Position numbers and translations under genes: made by a program. From the NCBI RefSeq assembly GCF_003944755.1, contig NZ_RWGU01000042.1, forward strand, positions 1-64,000: 64,000 bases of DNA. Direction: 5' to 3'. The notes under the pieces were generated by a model. That model did no database searches. It saw nothing but the letters and a program-made list of their open reading frames with translations, and was not told the origin of the DNA. Positions 26,965 to 35,236 of this stretch are shown piece after piece; the stretch's first letter is position 1; the number at the start of each line of letters is the position of its first letter. Source of the stretch: Rhodovulum robiginosum. GTDB lineage: Bacteria; Pseudomonadota; Alphaproteobacteria; Rhodobacterales; Rhodobacteraceae.

Positions 26965-28053
26965 TCATTCCGCCGCCGCCCGGGCCATGGCCGCCTCGGC
27001 CTCGGCCCTGATCTTTCGGATCAACTCCAATTCGGATTGGAAATCCACGTAGTGGGGCAGCTTGATATGCTCCAGAAACCCTGACGCCTGGATGTTGTCG
27101 CAGTGATAAAGCACGAATTCTGCGTCCTGCGCCGGGGCGCCGGTGTCGTCCTCGCCCAACTCTTCCCACCTGAGCGACCGGTCGACCAGCGCCATGGAAA
27201 TCGCCTTGCGCTCGGTCTGGCCGAAAGCCAGGCCATAGCCACGGGTGAATTGCGGCGGTTCGGTCTTTGAGCCGGTGAACTGGTTGACCGTCTCGCATTC
27301 GGTCAGCCGCACCTCGCCGATCTCGATGGCAAAGCCCAGCTCGGGGATGTCCATCTCGACGCTGACCGCGCCGATCCTGAGTTCGCCAACGAAGGGATGG
27401 TTGCGCCCGTAGCCGCGCTGGGTCGAATAGGCCATGCCCAGCACGAACCCCTCGTCGCCCCGCGTCAGCGCCTGTAGCCGCAGGGCGCGATTGGCGGGAA
27501 ACTCCATCGGCGCGCGGGTCAGGTCGGGGGGCGTGTCCTCGGCCGGCTCTTCGCGCTGGATCAGCCCGTCGCGGTCGAGATACTCGGTGATGCGCGGCAT
27601 CGGCGCGGTTTGCGGCGCCGATGCGGGCGCCTCGGGCGCCTCGCCCTCGGCGGCCAGTTTGAAATCCAGAAGGCGATGGGTGTAGTCGAAGGTCGGCCCC
27701 AGCACCTGCCCGCCCGGCGCGTCCTTGAAGGTCGCCGAGATGCGCCGGTCGCAGACCATCGCGCCGGTATCGACGGGCCGCGAGGCCCCGATCCGCGGCA
27801 GCGTGGTGCGGTAGGCACGGATCAGAAACACCGCCTCGATCAGATCGCCGCGGGCCTGCTTGATCGCCAGCGCCGCAAGGTCGGGGTCGTAAAGCGAGCC
27901 CTCGGCCATAACCCGGTTGACCGCGAGGGCCAGCTGCTCGCGGATCTGCGCCACGCTCAGCTCGGCGATGCCGGGATCGCCGCGCCGTTCCTCGGCGAGC
28001 CAGTCATGGGCGTTGTCGATGGCGCGCTCACCGCCTTTCACCGCGACATACAT
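26965..28053 (-). CDS. phnI: C-P lyase core subunit PhnI
   Basis: This 362-residue PhnI has the conserved start MYVAVKGGERAIDNAHDWL, the LAVNRVMAEGSLYDPDLAALAIKQARGD segment, GYGRNHPFVGE and the FTRGYGLAFGQTERKAISMALVD core. With PhnG, H and L, PhnI catalyses transfer of the phosphonate to ATP ribose, displacing adenine. Its ATG overlaps the phnH stop by one base, showing coupling. Confidence 0.96.
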   Translation of the reverse strand: MYVAVKGGERAIDNAHDWLAEERRGDPGIAELSVAQIREQLALAVNRVMAEGSLYDPDLAALAIKQARGDLIEAVFLIRAYRTTLPRIGASRPVDTGAMVCDRRISATFKDAPGGQVLGPTFDYTHRLLDFKLAAEGEAPEAPASAPQTAPMPRITEYLDRDGLIQREEPAEDTPPDLTRAPMEFPANRALRLQALTRGDEGFVLGMAYSTQRGYGRNHPFVGELRIGAVSVEMDIPELGFAIEIGEVRLTECETVNQFTGSKTEPPQFTRGYGLAFGQTERKAISMALVDRSLRWEELGEDDTGAPAQDAEFVLYHCDNIQASGFLEHIKLPHYVDFQSELELIRKIRAEAEAAMARAAAE

Positions 28054-28622
28054 CAGGCGGCCTCCACCCTGGTGCTGCGCGGCAGCGCGGCCAGCCGGTT
28101 GCCCGACGTGAAGAAGAAGTCGAGCCCCAGCGGATAGCCCGCCGCGTTGGCGCGAAAGGCGTCGATCTCGGGCAGGCCGAGGCTTTCTTCGGTCTCGATC
28201 CCCGGCCCGGTCAGACGCGCGCCGGCCTTTTCCAGCGCCGGCATCTCGACGATCAGCGTGGCCGAGCGGTCGGGGTATTCGGACACGCCCGCCCGGTAGG
28301 CGCCAAGCGGTGCAAGCGCCGCCCAGTCACCGACTGCAAAGGCGGCGTCCCTTGGCCGCGTGAGCGGCGCGCCGGTATGAAAGGTGAGCCACTCCCGCAG
28401 GGCCGGCGTATCCCAGCCCCCCGCAAGGTAAAGCGGCGTGTCGCCATCGGCCAGCGTCAAGAGCAGCGTACCGGCGGCGGCGGACAGTGGCGCCGGGGGC
28501 GCGGCCCCGGCGATCTGGAAAATCCGCCCGGGCCGGGCCATCGCTTCGAGCGCGGCGCGAAAGGCGTGAGCGGCATCGACGGGGGCGTCGGCGAACCCGC
28601 CGGTCAGGGCGTTTGTCTGCAT
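28053..28622 (-). CDS. phnH: C-P lyase core subunit PhnH
   Basis: This 189-residue protein carries the PhnH pattern AFRAALEAMARPGRI, a TLLLTLADGDTPLYL strand and the C-terminal PLGLDFFFTSGNRLAALPRSTRV. PhnH is a structural member of the PhnG2H2I2J2 core. It starts 4 bp after phnG and is coupled to phnI. Confidence 0.95.
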   Translation of the reverse strand: MQTNALTGGFADAPVDAAHAFRAALEAMARPGRIFQIAGAAPPAPLSAAAGTLLLTLADGDTPLYLAGGWDTPALREWLTFHTGAPLTRPRDAAFAVGDWAALAPLGAYRAGVSEYPDRSATLIVEMPALEKAGARLTGPGIETEESLGLPEIDAFRANAAGYPLGLDFFFTSGNRLAALPRSTRVEAA

Positions 28623-28625
28623 CGC

Positions 28626-29069
28626 TCAATCCTCTCCGCGGACCATCGTGAAGAACTCGACCTTCGTCGCCGCAGCCTTGGCCGCGCGGGCGGTGCGGGC
28701 GGCGGCCATTTCCTGCGCCAGCGGCGCCAGGATCGCGGCGCGCACCCGGTCGGCCTGCCCGGTCTGCATCAGCGCATCTACCAGCGCCGCATGACGGGCT
28801 TTTTCCTTGTCGCGGCCCTGCACGTAGCCGTGGCCCACCTCGCCGGTCTCCAGCCGCAGCGCACAGCGCGTCACCGTCATCTCGCCTATGTTGAACGGCG
28901 CGCCGGTGCCGCCCATGCGGCCGCGCACCATCACGCCGCCCACCTCGGGCGCGCGCAGCCAGGAAAAGCCGGGCTCGGGGCCGAAGCCCGCCCAAAGCGC
29001 CGCCAGGCGCTCTGCCGGGGCCTTGGCCAGAAGGCCCATCCAGCCCTTTCGTGTGTCGATCTCGCTCAT
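28626..29069 (-). CDS. phnG: C-P lyase core subunit PhnG
   Basis: This 147-residue PhnG has the typical RKGWMGLLAKAPAERLAALW start, MVRGRMGGTGAPFNIGEMTVTRCALRL and GYVQGRDKEKARHAALVDALMQ. It is the first gene of phnGHI. No ribosome-binding site is visible and the perfect operator ends only 14 bases upstream, so the transcript may have a very short or absent leader. The conserved N-terminus supports the ATG at 29069. Confidence 0.94.
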   Translation of the reverse strand: MSEIDTRKGWMGLLAKAPAERLAALWAGFGPEPGFSWLRAPEVGGVMVRGRMGGTGAPFNIGEMTVTRCALRLETGEVGHGYVQGRDKEKARHAALVDALMQTGQADRVRAAILAPLAQEMAAARTARAAKAAATKVEFFTMVRGED

Positions 29070-29070
29070 G

Positions 29071-29117
29071 TAGACAGCTTGCCGATTTGTCTAGGTTTCT
29101 ATACAACTAGACAAATC
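29071..29117. promoter_or_regulatory. PhnF operator: perfect palindrome plus a third half-site
   Basis: GATTTGTCTAG (29084-29094) and CTAGACAAATC (29107-29117) are exact complements around a 12-base spacer. A third half-site TAGACA lies at 29071-29076. The region separates phnG (-) from the GntR-type phnF (+) and is strikingly AT-rich, so it is the obvious operator for autoregulation and repression of phnGHI. Confidence 0.8.
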
Positions 29118-29171
29118 ATTACGCCTTTGCCCCGAGTCGCGCAAGCCGCCCCAACGTGAAGTTTCAGTGAC

Positions 29172-29882
29172 ATGGCCCGCACCCCGATCTGGACATCGAT
29201 CTACGAGACCCTGACCGCCGAGATCGGTACCGGCCGCTACCGGCCGGGCGACAAGCTGCCCACCGAGGCGGAACTGGCGCAACGCTTCGGCGTCAACCGG
29301 CACACCGTGCGCCGGGCGCTGGCGGCGCTGGCCGAGGCCGGCCTCGTCCACGCGCGACGCGGCGCCGGCGTTTTCGTGGCGGCCAAACCCACCGATTACC
29401 CGCTGGGCCGGCGCGTGCGCTTTCACCAAAACCTCAAGGCCGCCGGGCAAAGCCCCACGCGAAAGGTGCTTTTGCTGGAAACCCGGCTGGCCGACGCGCG
29501 CGAGGCCGAGGCGCTCGCCCTGCCATCGGGGGCCGAGGTGCACGTGTTCGAAGGGATATCGCTGGCTGACGGCGTGCCGCTCGGTCTTTTCCGCAGCGTC
29601 TTTCCCGCGGCGCGCTTTGCGGGGCTTCTGCCGGTGCTGGACGAGACCCGCTCGATCACCGCGGCCCTGGCCCGCCTGGGTGTCACCGATTACACGCGCG
29701 CCTCCACCCGGCTCACCGCCAAGCTCGCAACCGCCACGCAGGCGCTGCACCTGCAGGTCGGCGAGGGCGCCCCGATCCTGCGCACGGTCAGCGTGAATGT
29801 CGACGCAAACGGCCAGCCTGTCGAATACGGCCATACCTGGTTTGCCGGTGACAGGATCAGCCTCACCGTCGCGCCGGAATAA
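29172..29882 (+). CDS. phnF: GntR/HutC-family regulator PhnF
   Basis: This 236-residue regulator has an N-terminal winged helix (YETLTAEIGTGRYRPGDKLPTEAELAQRFGVNRHTVRRALAAL in pieces, residues 11-55) and a UTRA ligand-binding domain from about 75 to the end. It is the PhnF of C-P lyase loci, thought to sense a phosphonate or phosphate metabolite. It is divergent from phnG across the palindromic operator and followed by the second phnM, with which it may be co-transcribed. The ribosome-binding site is poor, but the N-terminus matches the family. Confidence 0.92.
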   Translation: MARTPIWTSIYETLTAEIGTGRYRPGDKLPTEAELAQRFGVNRHTVRRALAALAEAGLVHARRGAGVFVAAKPTDYPLGRRVRFHQNLKAAGQSPTRKVLLLETRLADAREAEALALPSGAEVHVFEGISLADGVPLGLFRSVFPAARFAGLLPVLDETRSITAALARLGVTDYTRASTRLTAKLATATQALHLQVGEGAPILRTVSVNVDANGQPVEYGHTWFAGDRISLTVAPE

Positions 29883-29900
29883 TAATAAAACACGCGGTTT

Positions 29901-29907
29901 CTGTCAT
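29901..29907 (+). promoter_or_regulatory. Possible PHO half-box before the second phnM
   Basis: CTGTCAT occurs in the 83-bp phnF-phnM gap, matching one perfect half of a PhoB box. The second half, four bases later, is poor. It is a weak hint of phosphate control. Confidence 0.25.
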
Positions 29908-29965
29908 ATCGGCGATACAGAGCCGGGTTATCCACAGAACTCAAAATCACTGGCGAGCAGGTTCC

Positions 29966-31147
29966 ATGCCCACGATGCTTCAGCCCTTGCGTTTTACCGG
30001 CGCGACAATCCTTCGTGACGGCGAGATGCAGCAGCGCTCGCTGGCGATTGCGGACGGGCGCATCACCAGAGGCCCCCTGCCCGAGGTCGACCTTTCGGGC
30101 TACCTGATCCTGCCCGGCATCGTCGATCTGCACGGCGACGCTTTCGAGCGGCACATCGCGCCGCGCCCCTCGGCGCCGTTCGACATGGAAACCGGTCTGG
30201 CCGGCACCGACCGCGACGCCGCCGCCAACGGCGTGACCACCGCCTGGCTGGCGCAAAGCTGGTCTTGGGAGGGCGGGCATCGCGGACCCGACCATGCCGA
30301 GGCTTTGATGACCGCGCTCGACGCCTATCGCCCGCGCGCCCTGACCGACCTGCGTATCCAGGTCCGCTGCGAGACCCATATGGTCGACACCGGTCCGCGC
30401 CTGCTCGACGCCGTGCGCCGGCACCGGATCGACTACGTGGTGTTCAACAACCACCTCGACGAGGCGGTGGACCATGCCCGCGAACAGTCCGAGGTGATCC
30501 ATCACTGGGCGCGGCAGGCGGGCCGCACGCCCGAGCAATATGTCGATCAGATCAAGACGGCCGCGGCCCGGTCGCGCGAGGTGCCGCGCCACCTGTGCCG
30601 CCTGGCCGACGCGTTCGACGAGATGGGCGTGCTTTACGGCAGCCATGACGACCCCGACGGCGAGACGCGCGAGCATTACTCGATGATCGGGGCGCGGATC
30701 GCCGAGTTCCCCACCTCTCGCCGGGCCGCCGCCGCGGCCAAGGCGATGGGCGACCCGGTGCTGATGGGGGCGCCCAACGTGGCCAGGGGCGGTTCGCAAT
30801 CGGGCAATGTCGCGGCGTCCGACCTGATCGCCCAGGGGTTCTGCGACGCGCTGGTGTCAGATTACTACTACCCGGCGCTCGCTCGTGCCGCCTGGCGGTT
30901 GGTCGACATGGGGCTGATGGGCCTGCCCCGCGCCTGGGCGATGATTTCCGAAAAACCGGCCGAGATCCTGCGCCTGCCCGACCGGGGCCGGCTGGATGTC
31001 GGGCGCGGGGCGGATCTGTGCGTGGTAAACGCCGAGACCCGAACGGTCGAGATGACGATCGCGGGCGGGCGGCTGACCTATCTCGCCGGCGAGGCCGCAC
31101 ACCGCTTTGCCCATCGCATCGCCGCGCTGGACATGGCCGCCGAGTAA
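29966..31147 (+). CDS. phnM: PhnM-like amidohydrolase (copy 2)
   Basis: This 393-residue amidohydrolase has VDLHGDAFERHIAPRPSAPF in place of the HTDNLERH of copy 1, then VLYGSHDDPDGETREHY, EFPTSRRAAAAAKAMGDPVLMGAPN and ARGGSQSGNVAA. Both copies share the GAPN.xRGGS.SGN metal-site region, so both are PhnM family. Sequence divergence suggests different substrates or conditions. AGCAGG precedes the ATG at 29966; MLQP at 29975 is an alternative. It follows phnF by 83 bp. Confidence 0.88.
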   Translation: MPTMLQPLRFTGATILRDGEMQQRSLAIADGRITRGPLPEVDLSGYLILPGIVDLHGDAFERHIAPRPSAPFDMETGLAGTDRDAAANGVTTAWLAQSWSWEGGHRGPDHAEALMTALDAYRPRALTDLRIQVRCETHMVDTGPRLLDAVRRHRIDYVVFNNHLDEAVDHAREQSEVIHHWARQAGRTPEQYVDQIKTAAARSREVPRHLCRLADAFDEMGVLYGSHDDPDGETREHYSMIGARIAEFPTSRRAAAAAKAMGDPVLMGAPNVARGGSQSGNVAASDLIAQGFCDALVSDYYYPALARAAWRLVDMGLMGLPRAWAMISEKPAEILRLPDRGRLDVGRGADLCVVNAETRTVEMTIAGGRLTYLAGEAAHRFAHRIAALDMAAE

Positions 31148-31270
31148 GGCCGCGACATTTCCTGCGAGATGCCGGCGAATTGATATGCTTTCGACACATT
31201 CGTGTGCGACATATTGTCCGTAGCGCCGCAAGGTGACCGCGAATTTTAAACGAGTACTTTTTTGCGAGAA

Positions 31271-31297
31271 AAGGGATGGTCCGATGGGCCATCCCTT
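31271..31297. terminator. Bidirectional terminator between phnM copy 2 and the acetyltransferase
   Basis: AAGGGATGG (31271-31279) pairs perfectly with CCATCCCTT (31289-31297). TTATTCTT follows on + and TTTTCTCGC on -. It sits in the 164-bp convergent gap. The rest of that gap shows nothing else recognisable. Confidence 0.7.
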
Positions 31298-31311
31298 ATT
31301 CTTGCGGGCGC

Positions 31312-31941
31312 TCATTCCTGCGGCGCGGCGCCCTCGTATTTCTCGAGAAACGCCTCGATATCGAGGCTGCGGAAATCGGCCAGCGCCGCGCGAAGCGCCG
31401 CGTGCGGCCAGTCCCACCATGCCAGCCCCATGAGCCGCTCGGCAATCTCCGCCGGAAAGCGCGGCCGCAGCGGCACCGCGGGCAGGCCCGCCACGATCAT
31501 GTAGGGCGCCACGTCGCGGGTGACGACGGCACCGGCGGCCACCACCGCGCCATCGCCCACGCTGAGCTCTGGCCGGATGATCGCGCCATGGCCGATCCAG
31601 GTGTCGTGCCCGATCGTGGTGCGGCGGCTCTTGCGATGGGCGAAGAACGCGGGGTCGGCCTCGGCGTCGTCCCAGTAATCGGCCGAGCGGTAGAGGAAAT
31701 GGTGCAGGCTGGCGCGCTGCATCGGGTGGTCTGTCGGGCCGATCCGGGCAAAGCTGGCGATATTGGCGAACTTGCCCACGGTGGTGTTGGCGATGTCGGC
31801 GTAGCGGTCGCAATAGGAATAATCGCCAAGCTCGGAATCGGCGATCCGGCTGCCGCGGCCGATCTCGACATAGCGGCCGAAGCAGGAGGCGGCGATCTCG
31901 CAATCGGGGTGGACGACGGGCTCTTCGCTCAGGCGTGGCAT
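31312..31941 (-). CDS. Phosphonate-cluster hexapeptide-repeat acyltransferase
   Basis: This 209-residue left-handed beta-helix transferase has repeated [IV]-G-x-x pattern segments (FGRYVEIGRGSRIADSELGD, KFANIASFARIGPTDHPMQ) and the CatB-like catalytic region around HHFLYRSADYW and IGHDTWIGHGAIIRPE. Members of this family in C-P lyase loci are annotated as phosphonate metabolism acetyltransferases and may acetylate aminoalkylphosphonates, as PhnO does. It is downstream of phnE2 on the same strand. Confidence 0.85.
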   Translation of the reverse strand: MPRLSEEPVVHPDCEIAASCFGRYVEIGRGSRIADSELGDYSYCDRYADIANTTVGKFANIASFARIGPTDHPMQRASLHHFLYRSADYWDDAEADPAFFAHRKSRRTTIGHDTWIGHGAIIRPELSVGDGAVVAAGAVVTRDVAPYMIVAGLPAVPLRPRFPAEIAERLMGLAWWDWPHAALRAALADFRSLDIEAFLEKYEGAAPQE

Positions 31942-31970
31942 GGGGCGGCTCCGTTGTGCCGGAGTTTTCG

Positions 31971-32001
31971 CCTCCGGCGGGGATATTTGAGGCCAGAAGA
32001 A
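31971..32001 (+). repeat. Extragenic TATTT/GAAGAA element, copy 4
   Basis: On + the sequence CCTCCGGCGGGGATATTTGA is followed by GGCCAGAAGAAATGG, preceded by a GCCGGAG/CTCCGGC hairpin. It lies between phnE2 and the acyltransferase and points against both genes, unlike copies 1-3. Confidence 0.5.
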
Positions 32002-32009
32002 ATGGCGGG

Positions 32010-33323
32010 CTAGACGCCCTTGATCAGGCGGCGGCGCAGGATACCCGAGATCCAGTCCATCAGCATCACCATGAGGATGATCAACACGATGTAATAGCTG
32101 ACCTCCTCCCAGTCCTTCTGGGTGATCATCGCCTGGGTCAGCAGCAAGCCGATGCCGCCGCCGGTGATCGCGCCGATGATGGTGGCGCTGCGGGTGTTGG
32201 ATTCCAGGTAGTAGAGGACCTGGGACAAGAGCACCGGGGTGATCTGCGGGATCACGCCGAAGCGGTAGCGGCCGAGCACCGGCGCGCCGGTGGATTGCAC
32301 CCCCTCGATCTGCTTGTCGTCAACGTTTTCCAGCGCCTCCGAGAACATCTTGCCGAAGCTGCCGGTATCGGTGAACAGGATCGCCAGCGCCCCCGTCAGC
32401 GGGCCGGGGCCGAAGGCGCGGGCCAGAACGATCGTCCAGATCAGCGCGTCGACCCCGCGCAGAAAGTCGAAGACACGGCGGATACCGAGACGCAGCCCCC
32501 TCACCGGCGTGAAGTTCTTGGCCGCCACGAAGGCCAGCGGCAGCGCCACCATGGCCGCGCCCATCGTGCCGAGAAACGCCATCAGGATCGTCTCGAAGAT
32601 CGCCCAGAGGACCTCGGCGTGGCGCCACATGGCGTTGGTCCAGAAATCGTGCCAGGCGCCGGCGAGATTGCCGCGCGCGGGGTCGATCCGGGGGCCCAGC
32701 AGGATCTCGGTCAGGGAATGGCCGTGATAGGGGCTGTCGAGCGTGAAGAAGAACAGCTCCCACCCCCGGAAATAGCGAAATACCTCGGTCCGGTTGCGGG
32801 TGACGCTGACGCGGCCGGCCTCGGTGGTGATGGCCAGCCGGTTTTTCGAGACGCTGATCCAATCGGGCACGTCACCGGCAAGGTTGGTCTCGACGCCGCG
32901 GGCGCGGCTGGGCATCGCCTCGATCACACCGTAGCCGGGCACATCGTACACCATGCCGTTCTCGGTATAGGTGACGACATGGCCGCCGCCGAGGTCGATC
33001 ACCGTTTCGGCGCCGGTGCGGGTGACCCAGTCGGGCGGAGCGTCGGGCGCGTAGGTGCCCTTGCGCTCGCCCTCGATGGCGACGCTCAGCTCGCCCGAGC
33101 GGTTGTCGCGGGTGACGTGGGTCTTGTAGCTGTAGCTGTCGGCGACCAGCGCGCGACCGTTGTCCCAGCGGGCCCGTTCGGCCAGGCCGGGAATGCCGAA
33201 GGCAACCGCGATATAGGCGAGATAGACCAGCACCAGCGCGGGCAGGCCGAAACTGACCAGCCGGCGGCGGACAAAACTGCGCTCGGCCGCGGCCTTCTGG
33301 ATGTCGGTGGCGGCGAGGCTCAT
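32010..33323 (-). CDS. phnE: Phosphonate ABC transporter permease PhnE (second subunit, long form)
   Basis: This 437-residue inner-membrane permease is much longer than typical PhnE (about 270). After a first membrane helix (residues 24-44) comes an extra soluble stretch of some 150 residues rich in beta-strand pattern. The conserved permease domain follows with the EAA-type loop DNVDDKQIEG-VQSTGAPVLGRYRFGVIPQ region. Its start overlaps the phnE1 stop (ATGA). With the other permease it forms the membrane channel. The extra domain is presumably periplasmic. Confidence 0.9.
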   Translation of the reverse strand: MSLAATDIQKAAAERSFVRRRLVSFGLPALVLVYLAYIAVAFGIPGLAERARWDNGRALVADSYSYKTHVTRDNRSGELSVAIEGERKGTYAPDAPPDWVTRTGAETVIDLGGGHVVTYTENGMVYDVPGYGVIEAMPSRARGVETNLAGDVPDWISVSKNRLAITTEAGRVSVTRNRTEVFRYFRGWELFFFTLDSPYHGHSLTEILLGPRIDPARGNLAGAWHDFWTNAMWRHAEVLWAIFETILMAFLGTMGAAMVALPLAFVAAKNFTPVRGLRLGIRRVFDFLRGVDALIWTIVLARAFGPGPLTGALAILFTDTGSFGKMFSEALENVDDKQIEGVQSTGAPVLGRYRFGVIPQITPVLLSQVLYYLESNTRSATIIGAITGGGIGLLLTQAMITQKDWEEVSYYIVLIILMVMLMDWISGILRRRLIKGV

Positions 33324-34198
33324 GCCGGGGCCCTCCCGCGGGTCAGGCGGTTACGGTAATGGCTGGAAAGCTGGTCGAAGAAGACGATGGCGGCGAACAG
33401 CAGGATGAAGATCGCCGCCGCCTCGTCGAACTTGCCCTGCCCCCAGGACATGGCGTTTTTCAGCTCGTAGCCGATGCCGCCCGCGCCGACGAAGCCCAGA
33501 ATCGCCGAGGCGCGGATATTGATCTCGAAGCGAAGAAGCGCGTAGCTGAGATAGTTGGGCGCGACCTGCGGGATCACCCCCAGCCACATGCGCTGAATCC
33601 AGGTGGCGCCGACCGAGGCGAGCCCGTCGAGGGGATTCATGTCGGCGTTCTCGTTCACCTCGGAAAAGAGCTTGCCCAGCGCGCCGCCGGTGTGAAAGGC
33701 GATGGCGATCATCGCCGGCACCGGCCCGCCGCCGAGCACGAAGATCAGCACCAGCGCGATAACGATCTCGGGGACCGCGCGCATGATGTCCATGACGCGC
33801 CGAAAGAGCGGGATCAGCCGCGGGAACCGCGCAAGGCCCCGGGTCGACAGCAGCGACAGCACCAGCCCGAGGATGCCGCCCACCAGGGTCGACACCGCGG
33901 CGATGTTGATCGTCTCGATCAGCGCGGGGAAGAAATGCACCAGGTGCGCGGGCAAAAGCGCGACCTTGGCCGCCGCCTCGTCCACCACCAGCGCGGGGAA
34001 ATCGAATATGTTGTGCAGCCCGTCCCAGAAGCCGCCAGCGTTGCGCGCGTTCGAGACCATGAAGCCCGAGGTCATCAGCGCGGCGAAAATCGTCAGAGCC
34101 AGCCCGGAATAAAGCCGACGCCGCTGTGTGAGGGCCATGTAGTGGCCGCGTATGTCGCCCGCCCCGGTGGCCGGGCCCGCGGTAATCGTGTCTGCCAT
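33320..34198 (-). CDS. phnE: Phosphonate ABC transporter permease PhnE (first subunit)
   Basis: This 292-residue permease has about six membrane segments. The cytoplasmic EAA loop is visible as NADMNPLDGLASVGATWIQ followed by GVIPQVAPNYLSY, and the C-terminus ends GAGGIGYELKNAMSW, typical of PhnE. It pairs with the longer PhnE encoded just downstream. It follows phnD across a strong hairpin, so its level is probably lower than that of the binding protein. Confidence 0.92.
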   Translation of the reverse strand: MADTITAGPATGAGDIRGHYMALTQRRRLYSGLALTIFAALMTSGFMVSNARNAGGFWDGLHNIFDFPALVVDEAAAKVALLPAHLVHFFPALIETINIAAVSTLVGGILGLVLSLLSTRGLARFPRLIPLFRRVMDIMRAVPEIVIALVLIFVLGGGPVPAMIAIAFHTGGALGKLFSEVNENADMNPLDGLASVGATWIQRMWLGVIPQVAPNYLSYALLRFEINIRASAILGFVGAGGIGYELKNAMSWGQGKFDEAAAIFILLFAAIVFFDQLSSHYRNRLTRGRAPA

Positions 34199-34220
34199 CT
34201 GGGCTTTCCCTGAAACGTAA

Positions 34221-34247
34221 GGCGGGCCCGGATCGTCCGGGCCCGCC
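34221..34247 (-). promoter_or_regulatory. 12-bp hairpin between phnD and phnE
   Basis: Bases 34221-34232 and 34236-34247 are perfectly complementary around the loop TCG. Such hairpins behind binding-protein genes of ABC operons often stabilise the upstream mRNA and lower permease expression; that role is inferred here. Confidence 0.6.
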
Positions 34248-34264
34248 CCTGCACCGATAGGCGC

Positions 34265-35167
34265 TTAGTTCGATTTGGACCTGCGGGCTTCGATGATCGA
34301 CAGGTAGGCGTCGTGGGTGATCGGGTCGAAGCCCAGCGATTCACCGGCCGAGATGTTGTAGGTGCACTCCTTGTCGGCATCGTACATGCCGTCGATCAGC
34401 GCGGTCATCTCGGCCTTGACCTCTTGCGGAAGCGCCTTGCGCAACACGATCGGGCCTTCCGGGATCGGCTTGGAACGCCAGATCTCGACCAGGTCGTTCA
34501 TGTCGATCAGGCCGGCATCCACCGCCTTGCGCAGGGCGCCCGAGTTGTAGCCGTCTTCCCAGTCGCCCTGGCCGTCGGCCCAGGTCACGCCGCCGTCCAC
34601 GTCGCCGTTGTTGACCGCGACGATGGTCTGCTCGTGGCCGCCGGTAAAGACGACCTCACCGAAGTAGTCGCCCGACTCCATGGAGGCGCCGGTCGCCTCG
34701 GGGATCTCGATCGAGGGGATCAGGTAGCCCGAGGTCGAGTTCGGGTCGCCGAAGCCGAATTTCTGGCCCTGCATGTCGTCCAGCGAGGCGATGCCGCTGT
34801 CTTTGCGGGCGAAGCCGATCGAGTGGTAGCCGTAGGAGCCGTCGAGGTTGATCTTGACCAGCACCGGCTCGACCGCTTCGGGGTCTTCGAGGTAGGTCTT
34901 GGCGTAGCCCGAGGCGCCCAGCCAGGCCATGTCGATGGTGCCGCCCAAAAGGCCCTGGATCACACCGTTATAGTCGGCGGGCGCAAACAGCTTGACCGGG
35001 ACGCCCAGCGCCTCTTCGGTGTAGGTCTTCAGGCATTCGTGGCTGGTCAGGCGGTCCTGCGCGTTCTCGCCGCCGAGGATGCCGATGCGAAATTCGTCGA
35101 TATTCTGGGCCATGGCCGGGGCGGCAAGGGCGGTGGTGGCCACAAGGGCGGTCAGCAGATGCTTCAT
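34265..35167 (-). CDS. phnD: Phosphonate-binding protein PhnD
   Basis: This 300-residue periplasmic solute-binding protein has a signal peptide (cleavage after APAMA). Signature parts are RIGILGGENAQDRL, LFAPADYNGVIQGLLGGTIDMAWLGASGY, GFGDPNSTSGYLIP and GGVTWADGQGDWEDGYNSGALR. It captures alkylphosphonates for PhnCE. It lies 69 bp after phnC, a gap with a small CCCGGG-arm hairpin, and before the phnD-phnE hairpin. Confidence 0.94.
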   Translation of the reverse strand: MKHLLTALVATTALAAPAMAQNIDEFRIGILGGENAQDRLTSHECLKTYTEEALGVPVKLFAPADYNGVIQGLLGGTIDMAWLGASGYAKTYLEDPEAVEPVLVKINLDGSYGYHSIGFARKDSGIASLDDMQGQKFGFGDPNSTSGYLIPSIEIPEATGASMESGDYFGEVVFTGGHEQTIVAVNNGDVDGGVTWADGQGDWEDGYNSGALRKAVDAGLIDMNDLVEIWRSKPIPEGPIVLRKALPQEVKAEMTALIDGMYDADKECTYNISAGESLGFDPITHDAYLSIIEARRSKSN

Positions 35168-35236
35168 CGTTTCTCTCCAGGTTGGTTTTGCCCCCCGGGA
35201 GGCGCCCGGGAGTGCAGATGAAAACTCTCGGGATGC

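Noticed and set aside
26555-27298. Long - strand frame across the phnI-phnJ gap
   Set aside because: Its translation lacks any domain and is mostly out of frame with phnI; the + strand small ORFs have better codon bias and a ribosome-binding site.
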